Below, piece after piece: positions 48,993 to 58,302 of a DNA stretch of 64,000 nucleotides. The notes under the pieces were generated by a model, which saw only the letters and a list, made by a program, of their open reading frames with translations, searched no databases and was not told where the DNA came from. Numbering within the stretch: the stretch's first letter is position 1; every line of letters begins with the position of its first letter. Source of the DNA: an uncultured Eubacteriaceae bacterium (GTDB lineage: Bacteria; Bacillota; Clostridia; Lachnospirales; CAG-274); contig CAMMIW010000001.1 of NCBI GenBank assembly GCA_946497035.1, positions 1 to 64,000 on the forward strand, written 5' to 3'. The position numbers were made by a program, and so were the translations under genes.

Positions 48993-51164
48993 TTATTTTA
49001 AAAACTGGTTTTTATTTTTATCTTTATCTAATATAAAATGTCCATTAGATGGTAAATCTTTAGCACGATAATATTCTATATCATCACATATAAAATCATC
49101 TTTTTCTAAACAATGAGTAATTTTGTTAGATTTTTTTACATTTAAAATAGTAACACCTATTGAAGATTTAGTGGATTTTTCTTCTATTTGGCTGCTATTT
49201 AAAAGAATAGCCTTTTCTTTATCTCTAATTAAAAATATATCCGTATCGTTTAAAATAAATTTAATATTTACTAATTTATGTTTATCATTATAAGCATTTA
49301 CAAGTTTTTTTCTATTAACTTTAGTTTTATAAGCATCTAAAGGTATTTTAGCTATTTTGCCATTTTCAAAGGTAAATAACATATGTCCTTCAAAATCTGT
49401 TGTTATAACAAAATATAAAATATTTTCATTTTCTTCCATACCTAAAAGATTAGGTAAATAATGACCTATATTACTAACTTTAACTTCTGGTATGTCATAT
49501 GCTTTCATTTTATAAACATTACATTTATCAGAGAAAAATATTATTTCAGATTTATTGTTAGCCTCTATTTCTTGTATAATAAAATCTTCTTCTTTTAATT
49601 TATGTTCACCAGAGGATCGTAACGATATTAAAGTAACCTTTTTAAAATAGTTTTCTTTTGTTAAGAAAAATCTAGCAGTATAATCTTCTATAAGCTCGTG
49701 ATCTTCTATTTCTTTAACCTCTTCATGATATATTATTTCTGTTTTTCTAGGTTTTCCATATTTTTTAGATATTTCTTTAAGCTCTGTGCATATAATATTT
49801 TTAATAAGATCTTCACTTTCATAAATTTCTTTTAGGTTTTTCATATCTTTTTCTAATTGTTCACGCTCTTCTATACGTTTAGAAAGATATTGTTTATTAA
49901 GGTTTCTAAGTTTTATTTCTGCTATATATTCTGCTTGTTCTTTATCTATATTAAATCCATCTATAAGATTAGGTATAACCATACTATCTTCTTCTGTATC
50001 TCTAATAATATTAATAGCTTTATCTATATCTAATAATATTTTAGCAAGACCACATAAAAGATGATGCTTAGCTTGTTTTTTCTCTAAATCATAAATAGTT
50101 TGTCTTTTTATACATTGTATTCTAAATTTAAGCCAATTTGTAAGTATTTCTTTTATACCCATAGTTTTAGGTATAGCATCAACTAAAACGTTAAAATTAC
50201 AACTAAAGCTATCACTAAGGGTTGTCATAGAATAAAGCTTATGCATAAGTAGCTCAGGATTAGCGCTTTTTTTAATATCAATAGCTATTTTTAAGCCATT
50301 TTTATCTGTTTCGTTTCTAACATCATTTATTTCTTTAATTTTATTATTTTTAACAAGGCTAATAATTTTATCTATAATAGCTTCTATCGTTGTTGTATAA
50401 GGTATCTCATAAATTTCTATAAGGCTATTTTTTTTATCAAACCTATATTTTCCTCTAAGTTTAAAGCTACCTCTACCTGTTTCATATATATTATTTATTT
50501 CTTTTTCATTATAAATAAGCTCTCCACCGCTAGGAAAATCTGGTGCTTTTAAATATTTTTTTAAATCTATATTTTGATTTTTAATAAATTTTATAGTAGT
50601 TTCACAAACTTCTTTAAGATTAAAGCTACAAATAGAGCTAGCCATACTAACAGCTATACCTTGATTATTAGTAACTAATATATTAGGAAAGGTAGTAGGA
50701 AAAAGCACAGGTTCTTTCATTTTTCCATCATAATTATCTATAAAATCTACTGTATTTTTATCTATGTTTTTAAAAATTTCTTCGCATATGCCATCTAGCT
50801 TAACCTCTGTATATCTAGATGCGGCAAAAGCCATATCTCTAGAAAATTGCTTACCAAAGTTTCCTTTAGAATCTATAAAAGGTGTGAGCAAAGCCTCGTT
50901 ACCTCTTGTAAGCCTTACTAAAGTTTCATATATAGCCATATCTCCGTGAGGGTTAAGCTTCATTGTTTGGCCAACAACATTTGTAGATTTTGTTCTATCA
51001 CCTTTTAAAAGCCCCATTAAATACATTGTATATAAAAGCTTTCTATGTGATGGTTTAAATCCATCTATCTCTGGTATAGCTCTAGATATAATAACGCTCA
51101 TAGCATATGGCATATAGTTTAGTTCTAATGTTTTTGTAATTGGTTGTTCTATATAATTATTCAT
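48993..51164 (-). CDS. Type IIA topoisomerase subunit A, divergent ParC/GyrA-like
   Basis: 723 aa. The breakage-reunion domain has YAMSVIISRAIPEIDGFKPSHRKLLYTM, GDMAIYETLVRLTR and the catalytic Tyr in AASRYTEVKLD (about residue 118), with the Ile-containing FPNILVTNNQGIAVSMAS. The C-terminal beta-pinwheel region (about 490-700) is short and divergent. It cuts and rejoins DNA together with the subunit B encoded 21 bases upstream. It differs enough from canonical GyrA/ParC (shorter, few conserved pinwheel boxes) that I call it topoisomerase IV-like without a symbol. AAGGAG precedes ATG. Confidence 0.88.
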   Translation of the reverse strand: MNNYIEQPITKTLELNYMPYAMSVIISRAIPEIDGFKPSHRKLLYTMYLMGLLKGDRTKSTNVVGQTMKLNPHGDMAIYETLVRLTRGNEALLTPFIDSKGNFGKQFSRDMAFAASRYTEVKLDGICEEIFKNIDKNTVDFIDNYDGKMKEPVLFPTTFPNILVTNNQGIAVSMASSICSFNLKEVCETTIKFIKNQNIDLKKYLKAPDFPSGGELIYNEKEINNIYETGRGSFKLRGKYRFDKKNSLIEIYEIPYTTTIEAIIDKIISLVKNNKIKEINDVRNETDKNGLKIAIDIKKSANPELLMHKLYSMTTLSDSFSCNFNVLVDAIPKTMGIKEILTNWLKFRIQCIKRQTIYDLEKKQAKHHLLCGLAKILLDIDKAINIIRDTEEDSMVIPNLIDGFNIDKEQAEYIAEIKLRNLNKQYLSKRIEEREQLEKDMKNLKEIYESEDLIKNIICTELKEISKKYGKPRKTEIIYHEEVKEIEDHELIEDYTARFFLTKENYFKKVTLISLRSSGEHKLKEEDFIIQEIEANNKSEIIFFSDKCNVYKMKAYDIPEVKVSNIGHYLPNLLGMEENENILYFVITTDFEGHMLFTFENGKIAKIPLDAYKTKVNRKKLVNAYNDKHKLVNIKFILNDTDIFLIRDKEKAILLNSSQIEEKSTKSSIGVTILNVKKSNKITHCLEKDDFICDDIEYYRAKDLPSNGHFILDKDKNKNQFLK

Positions 51165-51185
51165 AAAAACTCCTTATTATATATT

Positions 51186-53165
51186 TTAAACATCTGTAAG
51201 ATCTATATATTTATATCCATTTTGCTCAATATATTCTTTTCTGCCTTTTAGATTATCACCTAGCAACATTTCAAACATTTCTTTTGTTTTTTCTACATCT
51301 TCAGGCAAAACTTGAACAAGCTTTCTAGTTTTTGGATTCATAGTAGTTTGCCACATCATTTCAGGTTCATTTTCACCAAGCCCTTTAGAGCGTTGTATAT
51401 TATATTTGCCTTTAATTTTGCTTATTATATCTGCTTTTTCTTTTTCAGAATAAGCAAAATAAGTTTTTTTGCCTGATGTAATTTCATATAAAGGAGATTC
51501 GGCTATAAAAACCTTTTTTTCTTCTATTAAAGTAGGCACTAGCCTATAAAGCATAGTAAGTATAAGTGTTCTTATTTGAAATCCATCTACATCGGCATCT
51601 GTACATATTATAATTTTATCCCATCTAAGTTGGCTTAAATCAAAGCTATTAAGTTCTTTGTTATGTTTTGTTTTTAGCTCAACACCACAACCTAAAACTT
51701 TTAATAAATCTGTTATAATATCGCTATTAAATATTTTATCATAATTAGCCTTTAAACAATTTAATATTTTACCTCTAACAGGCATAATACCTTGAAATTC
51801 TGCATCACGACCTTGCATACAAGCACCAAGAGCCGAATCACCTTCAACTATATAAATTTCTCTTTTTGTAACGTCTTTACTTCTACAATTTACAAATTTT
51901 TCTACACGGTTATTCATATCTAAAGAGCCTGTAAGCTTCTTTTTAATATTTATCCTAGTTTTTTCTGCCGTTTCTCTGCTTCTTTTATTTATTAAAACTT
52001 GGTTAGCTATTTTATCGGCATCTGCCTTATTTTCTATAAAGTAAACTTCAAGACGTTCTTTTAAAAAATCTGTCATAGCCTCTTGTATAAATTTATTTGT
52101 TATAGCCTTTTTAGTTTGATTTTCATAGCTTGTTTGAGTAGAAAAAGAATTTATAACTATAATTAAGCTATCTTCTACATCAGAATAAACTATTTTCTTT
52201 TCATCTTTTTTATATAAATTGTTAGCTTTTATATATTTATCAATAGCAAATACAAAAGCAGATTTAACAGCTTTATCAGGAGAACCACCATATTCTAAAA
52301 AACTAGAATTATGATAGTATTCTACTATATTTATTTCATTGTTAAAAGTAAAAGCTATTTCAAATTTTAGCTTATATTCTTCTTTATCTTCTCTATCTTT
52401 ACCTTTTGTTTCGTGGCTATAATAAACAGGCTCTATAAAGCTTTTATCTCCTGCTATTTCTTTTATATAATCTTTTATACCTTCTTCGTAACAAAAATAA
52501 AATGTTTCATCTGTTTCTTCATCATAAAGCTCAAATTTAAGCCCACTATTTACAACACATTGTCTTTTTAAAATTTCTTTAAAATAGTCTATTTCTATAT
52601 TTATATCTGTAAAAACATCTGTATCAGGACGCCAATGTATTTTGCTACCTGTTGTTTTTATATTAGTTTTTTCTTTTTTTAGCCCGCCTACATTTTCCCC
52701 TTTTTCAAAATGTAAATTATATTTAAAGCCATCTCTTATTATTTCTACGTCCATATATTCTGAGCTATATTGTGTAGAACAAAGACCAAGGCCATTAAGC
52801 CCTAAGCTAAATTCATAGTTTTCACCACTATTATTAACATATTTACCACCGGCATAAAGCTCACAAAATAAAAGCTCCCAGTTGTATCGTTCTTCTTTTT
52901 GGTTATAATCTACAGGTATGCCTCTTCCGTTATCTTCTATACATATAGATTTATCTTTAAAATATGATATTTTTATTAAATTTCCAAAACCTTCTCTAGC
53001 TTCATCTATAGAATTTGATAATATTTCAAAAATGGAATGTTTACACCCTAAAATGCCGTCAGAGCCGAAAATTACGGCAGGCCTTAATCTTACCCTATCT
53101 GCACCTTTTAAAGATGTAATGCTTTCATTTCCATATTCAAGTTTTTTTGTATCTTTTTTTGCCAT
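51186..53165 (-). CDS. Type IIA topoisomerase subunit B, divergent ParE/GyrB-like
   Basis: 659 aa. GHKL ATPase motifs: EILSNSIDEAREG (Glu/Asn), DNGRGIPVDY, and a glycine loop LGLNGLGLCSTQYSS where most GyrB/ParE have a GLHGVGASVVNALS-like form. The transducer domain is followed by TOPRIM residues IVEGDSALGACMQGRD and TDADVDGFQIRTL (DxD). RSKGLGENEPE is the conserved C-terminal block. With subunit A it should form an ATP-driven topoisomerase. GTAGGAG precedes ATG. It is the first gene of the pair. Confidence 0.88.
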   Translation of the reverse strand: MAKKDTKKLEYGNESITSLKGADRVRLRPAVIFGSDGILGCKHSIFEILSNSIDEAREGFGNLIKISYFKDKSICIEDNGRGIPVDYNQKEERYNWELLFCELYAGGKYVNNSGENYEFSLGLNGLGLCSTQYSSEYMDVEIIRDGFKYNLHFEKGENVGGLKKEKTNIKTTGSKIHWRPDTDVFTDINIEIDYFKEILKRQCVVNSGLKFELYDEETDETFYFCYEEGIKDYIKEIAGDKSFIEPVYYSHETKGKDREDKEEYKLKFEIAFTFNNEINIVEYYHNSSFLEYGGSPDKAVKSAFVFAIDKYIKANNLYKKDEKKIVYSDVEDSLIIVINSFSTQTSYENQTKKAITNKFIQEAMTDFLKERLEVYFIENKADADKIANQVLINKRSRETAEKTRINIKKKLTGSLDMNNRVEKFVNCRSKDVTKREIYIVEGDSALGACMQGRDAEFQGIMPVRGKILNCLKANYDKIFNSDIITDLLKVLGCGVELKTKHNKELNSFDLSQLRWDKIIICTDADVDGFQIRTLILTMLYRLVPTLIEEKKVFIAESPLYEITSGKKTYFAYSEKEKADIISKIKGKYNIQRSKGLGENEPEMMWQTTMNPKTRKLVQVLPEDVEKTKEMFEMLLGDNLKGRKEYIEQNGYKYIDLTDV

Positions 53166-53368
53166 AAAGCTCCTACCTCTTTATATTAATATTTTATTTT
53201 AATATTATAATAAACATTCTGTTTTTTAGATTAACAAAAAAATCTAGTTATTGTCAATAGTTTTCTTGCAAATATATTTTAAATTTAATATAATTTTATA
53301 TGATAACACATTTTTTTAATTTTATTAAAACATAACTATTATATTATTATAAATTAGAAAGGTATTTT

Positions 53369-54310
53369 ATGTATAAAGAATATTCAAAATATTTAAAAGA
53401 AAAATATGGTGAAAAGGTTTATAAGCTACCTATATCACTAAAAGAAACAAATTGCCCCAATAGAGATGGAAATTTAGGGTTTGGTGGTTGTACTTATTGT
53501 GGAGATGAAGGTGTAGGTTTTGAAAATCTATCTGCAAATTTATCTGTTAAAGAGCAACTTTTAAAAAATAAAGAACATATAGCAAAAAAATATAAAGCCA
53601 AAAAATTTATTGCTTATTTTCAAAGCTATTCAAATACATATATTCCTATTAATCTGTTTGAAAAATATGTAAATGAAGCAATAATAGAAGATATTGTAGA
53701 TATATCTATATCTACAAGGCCAGATTGTATAGACATACAATATTTAGAAATATTAAAAAATATAAAAAATAAACATAATATTGATATAACTATAGAGCTA
53801 GGGCTACAAACGGCAAACTATAAAACTTTACAAAAAATAAATAGAGGCCACACGTTAGCCGAATATATACAAGCAGCTAATCTTATAAAATGTTATGGAT
53901 TTAACTTATGCACACATATTATATTAAATTTACCTTGGGATACAATAGAAGATACGATAGAAACAGCTAAAATAATATCTGTTTTAAATACAGATTTTGT
54001 TAAGCTCCACGCATTATACATAGAAAAAAATACAATACTTGCCAAACAATATTTAAACAATGAATTTACTATGCTACCTGTTGAAGATTATATAGAAAAA
54101 GCTATCACATTTTTAGAATATTTGTCTCCTAATATAGCTATCCAACGTATTATAGGTAGAGCTCCAGAACAATTTACATTATTTTCAAACTGGGGTATGA
54201 GCTGGTGGAAAATAAAAGAAGCTATAGAAGAAAAAATGGCTAAAGAAAATAGATTTCAAGGTAGGCTTTTTAATTATTGTAGCAATAAAGCTCTTAAAAA
54301 GTTTGACTAA
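53369..54310 (+). CDS. YtqA-like radical SAM protein (TIGR01212 type)
   Basis: 313 aa. The cluster-binding Cys lie in NCPNRDGNLGFGGCTYCGD, with the long spacing characteristic of YtqA rather than CxxxCxxC. ISTRPDCID and ELGLQTAN, GHTLAEY and NLCTHIILNLPWDT follow the Elp3-like core order. The substrate is unresolved to me; tRNA-related and other roles have been suggested for relatives. Divergent from the topoisomerase genes. AGAAAGG precedes the ATG. Confidence 0.88.
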   Translation: MYKEYSKYLKEKYGEKVYKLPISLKETNCPNRDGNLGFGGCTYCGDEGVGFENLSANLSVKEQLLKNKEHIAKKYKAKKFIAYFQSYSNTYIPINLFEKYVNEAIIEDIVDISISTRPDCIDIQYLEILKNIKNKHNIDITIELGLQTANYKTLQKINRGHTLAEYIQAANLIKCYGFNLCTHIILNLPWDTIEDTIETAKIISVLNTDFVKLHALYIEKNTILAKQYLNNEFTMLPVEDYIEKAITFLEYLSPNIAIQRIIGRAPEQFTLFSNWGMSWWKIKEAIEEKMAKENRFQGRLFNYCSNKALKKFD

Positions 54311-54360
54311 TTTCTATTTACATAGTATATTTATATTATAATAATTTTGGAGGTTTATTA

Positions 54361-55302
54361 ATGAGATATATATCAGATTTAAAAATAGATGAAACGGTAG
54401 TTGAACATTATCTTTGCAAAAAAAAGCAAACTTTAAAATCTCGCGCTGGTAAAAACTATCTTTCTTTGCTTCTTCAAGATAAAACAGGCACTATAAATGC
54501 AAAAGTTTGGGAGCTTAATAACCAAATACAAAGCTTTGAAGAAAACGATTTTATAAAAATAGACGGTACGGTTTTATCATATCAAAATGAACCACAACTA
54601 ACAATAAGAAAAATAAGACGTAGCCAAGAAGGAGAATATAACCCTATGGATTATATACCTTCTACAGATAAAAATATAGAAGAGCTTTACAACAAAATAA
54701 CAAAAATTATATATAGCTTAGAAAATGTTTATATAAAAACTCTTTTAGAAAATATTTATATAAAAAATGACGAGCTAAGAGAAAGATTTAAAATACACTC
54801 TGCCGCAAAAACTATGCATCATAGCTATATGGGTGGTCTTTTAGAACATAGCTTATCTATATGCGAAATATGTGATTTTTTATCTAAACATTATGAATAT
54901 GTAAATAGAGATTTACTTTTAGCCTCTGCTCTTTTACACGATGTTGGCAAAATGTTTGAGCTATCTCCTTTCCCAGATAACGATTATACAGATGACGGCC
55001 AGCTTTTAGGGCATATAATAATTGGCACAGAGCTTATAACAAGAGAAAGTAACAAAATAGAAAATTTTCCTCATCAGCTACAATCTCTTTTAAAACATAG
55101 TGTGCTTTCTCATCACGGTGAATACGAATTTGGCTCTCCTAAAAGACCAAAAACAATAGAAGCTTTTATCTTACATTGTGCAGATGAACTAGATGCAAAA
55201 ATAAAAATGTATGAAGATGCTATTTTTTCTGATAATACAACAGGTAACTGGGTTGGTTATCATAAAATGTTAGCTAGAAATATTAGAAAGTCTAATTTTT
55301 AA
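54361..55302 (+). CDS. yhaM: 3'-5' exoribonuclease YhaM (OB fold plus HD domain)
   Basis: 313 aa. The N-terminal OB fold (about 15-95, with KNYLSLLLQDKTGTINAKVW) is followed by an HD domain with HHSYMGGLLEHSLSI, LLHDVGK and LSHHGEYEFGSP, the metal ligands of YhaM. It degrades RNA and single-stranded DNA from the 3' end. AATTTTGGAGG precedes ATG. The stop overlaps the next start (TAATG), so the membrane nuclease gene is coupled to it. Confidence 0.92.
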   Translation: MRYISDLKIDETVVEHYLCKKKQTLKSRAGKNYLSLLLQDKTGTINAKVWELNNQIQSFEENDFIKIDGTVLSYQNEPQLTIRKIRRSQEGEYNPMDYIPSTDKNIEELYNKITKIIYSLENVYIKTLLENIYIKNDELRERFKIHSAAKTMHHSYMGGLLEHSLSICEICDFLSKHYEYVNRDLLLASALLHDVGKMFELSPFPDNDYTDDGQLLGHIIIGTELITRESNKIENFPHQLQSLLKHSVLSHHGEYEFGSPKRPKTIEAFILHCADELDAKIKMYEDAIFSDNTTGNWVGYHKMLARNIRKSNF

Positions 55303-55676
55303 TGTATAATAAAGATGAAAAAATATCTGCTAGTGAGATAAACAAATATTGCTATTGTCAATATAGCTGGTATTATGAAAGGCTATATGGTAAAAAACAC
55401 ATTAGAGAAAGCTACAAAAATCCTGAAAAATTTAAATATAAAACCAATAAATCTAAAGCTAAAAAAACAAACAATAAAACTACAAATGCTAAAAATAATA
55501 AAGACGACTTTAAATATAAAACTATAGATAATTTTAAAAGAGGCGTAAAATTTCACGACGATTTTTTAGAGCAACGAAGAAAAAGATTAATTATTAAATT
55601 TATAATATTATTTATAATATTATCATTTCTTACTATTTTATTTTTATGGGTATTAAAATTATGCAATATATTATAA
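55302..55676 (+). CDS. Cas4/RecB-like membrane nuclease, N-terminal part
   Basis: 124 aa. The start ISASEINKYCYCQYSWYYERLYG matches the first helix of Cas4/PD-(D/E)xK nucleases, including an iron-sulfur Cys. A Lys/Asn-rich linker follows (about 45-75). Then GVKFHDDF near residue 82 corresponds to the motif with the active-site His, and a membrane helix occupies about 96-118. It lacks the catalytic Asp, Glu and Lys, which are all in the next ORF. The ATG overlaps the yhaM stop and has no Shine-Dalgarno. Either it works as a two-subunit nuclease with the next gene, or both are one gene broken at the T5 run 55641-55645. Confidence 0.65.
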   Translation: MYNKDEKISASEINKYCYCQYSWYYERLYGKKHIRESYKNPEKFKYKTNKSKAKKTNNKTTNAKNNKDDFKYKTIDNFKRGVKFHDDFLEQRRKRLIIKFIILFIILSFLTILFLWVLKLCNIL

Positions 55677-56215
55677 CATTATTAATAATATTTTTTGTTT
55701 TATTATTTTTAGTTATTATAAACCGTAAACCTATAAAAAAGCTAAAATCTAAAAGTTTAGCTCCTTTTGGTTATAGGCTTTTTTATACCGATCAAAATAC
55801 AAGAACTAAAAGAAACAACGTTATATATAAAAGAATACTTTATTCTCAAAAATATAATATACAAGGCAAGCCCGATTTTATATATAAAAAATTTAAAACT
55901 TGCTATATTATAGAACTTAAAAGTGGATCTATAAAAGATGATCCTATGCCTCATACAGGAGATTTAATGCAACTTGTAGCTTATTTTCTCATAATTGAAG
56001 ATTTATTTGGATATAAAGTAAAAAAAGGAAAGCTTATATATAGCGATTATTGTTTTGTTGTTAGAAACACTAGGCGTTTAAGAAAAACCGTTTTATCTAT
56101 ATTAGAAGATATGCGTTATATGTTAAAAACTGGTAAAGGAGAAGCAAATTGTAGTTTTGTTCATTGCAGATATTGTATGTGTAAAAACACAGTTTGTGAA
56201 TTTTATAATATTTAA
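55646..56215 (+). CDS. Cas4/RecB-like membrane nuclease, catalytic part
   Basis: 189 aa. A membrane helix (about 5-26) precedes a RecB/Cas4 core: IQGKPDFIYK (Asp), CYIIELKSGS (Glu-x-Lys), the QLVAYFLIIE motif (Gln...Tyr), and a C-terminal Cys cluster CSFVHCRYCMCKNTVC that could hold the other ligands of a [4Fe-4S] cluster. Together with the preceding protein this covers the full Cas4 motif order His-Asp-ExK-QxxxY-Cys3, with two membrane helices between His and Asp. No cas1, cas2 or CRISPR array is nearby. The start overlaps the previous ORF by 31 bases and could be at either of two ATG codons (55646, 55661). Confidence 0.7.
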   Translation: MGIKIMQYIITLLIIFFVLLFLVIINRKPIKKLKSKSLAPFGYRLFYTDQNTRTKRNNVIYKRILYSQKYNIQGKPDFIYKKFKTCYIIELKSGSIKDDPMPHTGDLMQLVAYFLIIEDLFGYKVKKGKLIYSDYCFVVRNTRRLRKTVLSILEDMRYMLKTGKGEANCSFVHCRYCMCKNTVCEFYNI

Positions 56216-56226
56216 GGTGATCTTTT

Positions 56227-56373
56227 ATGGATAATAAAAATAAAAATTTTGATAAAAAAAATATAGAAAAAGTTTTAAACATAACAAATGAAAAGCTTTT
56301 AGCTAAAGCTTTGCAACAATATTTAAAATCAGATAAAAATTATATAAAAAAAGGTAACAAAAATGATGATTAA
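56227..56373 (+). CDS. Small acidic-basic protein, 48 aa
   Basis: An ORF with a good site (AAGGTGATCTTTT then ATG) between the nuclease and rlmD. It overlaps rlmD by a few bases. The product begins MDNKNKNFDKKNIEKVLNIT and is predicted helical (NEKLLAKALQQYLKS). No family recognised. The tight spacing on both sides suggests it is translated as part of the operon. Confidence 0.55.
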   Translation: MDNKNKNFDKKNIEKVLNITNEKLLAKALQQYLKSDKNYIKKGNKNDD

Positions 56374-57715
56374 AAAAAATGATTATTTTGATATAAATAT
56401 AACCGATATAGGTGTAAATGGCGAAGGTATTGGCAAAATAGATAATTTTACTATTTTTGTTGAAGGAGCTTTACCTAACGAAAAGGTAAATATAAAAATT
56501 ATAAAAGTTAAAAAAAATTATGGTTATGGTAAACTTATAAAAGTCTTAATACCTTCTCCTTATAGAAAAGAGCCTATTTGCAAATATTTTAATAAATGTG
56601 GTGGTTGTAACCTACTTCATTTAGATTATAATCAACAACTTAATATAAAATCAAAATTTATACAATCTAATTTAAAAAAAATAGCTAAAATAGAAGATAT
56701 AAAAGTGCCTGTTGCTATTGGAATGGATAATCCTTTTAATTATAGGAATAAAGCTAGCTTTCCTATAAATTTTACAGATAAAATTAATATAGGCTTTTAT
56801 AAACCTAGATCTCATAATATAATAAATATAGATAATTGTATTATACAAAATCCGATAAATAATATAATTATAGAAAAAACAAGAGAATTTATAAAAGAAA
56901 GTAACATTTCTATATATGATGAAAATAGCGGTAAAGGCGATTTAAGACATATTGTAACAAGGGTAGCTAATAAAACTAATGAAATTTTAATATGCTTAGT
57001 TATAAATAATAATAAATTTTTATATAAAGATTTGCTCATAAAAAAATTTAAAAATATACCTAATTTAGATAGCATTGTTATAAACTATAACACAAATAAA
57101 AACAACGTTATTTTAGGAGATAAAATAGAAAATATTTTTGGTAAAGGATATATTATAGATTATATTAAAGACTTAAAGTTTAATATTTCACCCTTATCTT
57201 TTTATCAAGTTAACCCTATTCAAACAGAGCTTTTATATGAAAAAGCCTTACAATTTTGTAATTTAACAGGTGATGAAATAGTTTTTGATGCTTATTGTGG
57301 TATAGGCACTATATCTTTATTTTTAGCTAAAAATTGTAAAAAAGTATATGGTATAGAAATTGTGCCAGATGCTATAAAAAATGCTAAAGAAAATGCTAAA
57401 ATTAACAATATAACAAATGCTCAATTTTTTGTAGGTAAATCTGAAGATGTTATACCAAAACTTATTTTTGAAGAAAATATATATCCAGATGTTATCGTGG
57501 TAGACCCACCTAGAAAAGGCTGTGATATAGCTCTTTTAGATGCCATAGCTAAAACAAATATAAAAAAATTAGTATATGTATCTTGTGATAATGCCACATT
57601 AGCTAGAGATATAAACTATTTATCTAATTTTGGCTTTAAATTAGATAAAATACAACCTGTTGATATGTTTTGTATGACAACACATATAGAATGTGTAGCA
57701 TTAATAACTAAATAA
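56363..57715 (+). CDS. rlmD: 23S rRNA (uracil-C5)-methyltransferase, RlmD/RumA type
   Basis: 450 aa. N-terminal TRAM domain (about 5-60), a Cys set for a [4Fe-4S] cluster (CKYFNKCGGCNLLHLDY), then the SAM domain: FDAYCGIGTISLFLA, VDPPRKGCD and the catalytic-Cys motif VYVSCDNATLARD, ending HIECVALI. Family members methylate U1939 or U747 of 23S rRNA; which one is not decidable by eye. It starts ATGATG just inside the end of the small ORF. Confidence 0.9.
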   Translation: MMIKKNDYFDINITDIGVNGEGIGKIDNFTIFVEGALPNEKVNIKIIKVKKNYGYGKLIKVLIPSPYRKEPICKYFNKCGGCNLLHLDYNQQLNIKSKFIQSNLKKIAKIEDIKVPVAIGMDNPFNYRNKASFPINFTDKINIGFYKPRSHNIINIDNCIIQNPINNIIIEKTREFIKESNISIYDENSGKGDLRHIVTRVANKTNEILICLVINNNKFLYKDLLIKKFKNIPNLDSIVINYNTNKNNVILGDKIENIFGKGYIIDYIKDLKFNISPLSFYQVNPIQTELLYEKALQFCNLTGDEIVFDAYCGIGTISLFLAKNCKKVYGIEIVPDAIKNAKENAKINNITNAQFFVGKSEDVIPKLIFEENIYPDVIVVDPPRKGCDIALLDAIAKTNIKKLVYVSCDNATLARDINYLSNFGFKLDKIQPVDMFCMTTHIECVALITK

Positions 57716-57736
57716 TATGGAAAGGAATGGCTATTT

Positions 57737-58291
57737 ATGAATAATAAAGTAAAAAATACTTTAAAAAATATAGGTGTTAATTTTCCTATAGATTATAATG
57801 TTACAAACTTAGTTGATATTTTAATATGTGATAATATAAAAAAATATAAAAAAGGGCTAAAAACTAGTTTAAATATATATAAAAATTTTAAATTTGATAC
57901 ACTAATATTTAAAATAGATTTTGATTATAATCAAACAGAGGAAGAAAATTTAGAAAATACTATAAATATTTTAAATAGATTTATAGATATATGTAAACTT
58001 AAAAAACCTACTTTTATGAAATATACAAATTATGATAATACAATAGAAGGTATATTATTTTGTTGGGATTTGTCTAAAGAAAAAATTAAAATAAAAAATC
58101 TTATAAAAGAAATTTTATTTTTAAATAATGATGGCTTTATTGAGCTATTTTCATCCGTATTTTTTTTAGATACTAACAAACATATTTTGTTTAATTTTTA
58201 TAGTGATAAAATAATAAAGATTTTATATACCAATAATAAAGATTTAAACAAAATTTATAAAAAATATAAAAAAATAATTATAACAACATAG
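57737..58291 (+). CDS. DUF3885-like hypothetical protein
   Basis: 184 aa, soluble, Lys/Asn/Ile-rich. The C-terminal stretch (HILFNFYSDKIIKILY, then LNKIYKKYKKIII) resembles the end of DUF3885 proteins, where an aspartate-rich strand is followed by a Tyr-Lys-Tyr helix; the match is by eye and weak. AAAGGAATGGC lies upstream. It sits 21 bases after rlmD and 11 before the TtcA-like gene, within one operon. Function unknown. Confidence 0.5.
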   Translation: MNNKVKNTLKNIGVNFPIDYNVTNLVDILICDNIKKYKKGLKTSLNIYKNFKFDTLIFKIDFDYNQTEEENLENTINILNRFIDICKLKKPTFMKYTNYDNTIEGILFCWDLSKEKIKIKNLIKEILFLNNDGFIELFSSVFFLDTNKHILFNFYSDKIIKILYTNNKDLNKIYKKYKKIIITT

Positions 58292-58302
58292 GAGGAAAAT
58301 CT

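Noticed and set aside
55302-56215. Adaptation module of a CRISPR system, because of the Cas4-like protein
   Set aside because: No cas1/cas2 genes and no direct-repeat array anywhere in the window.
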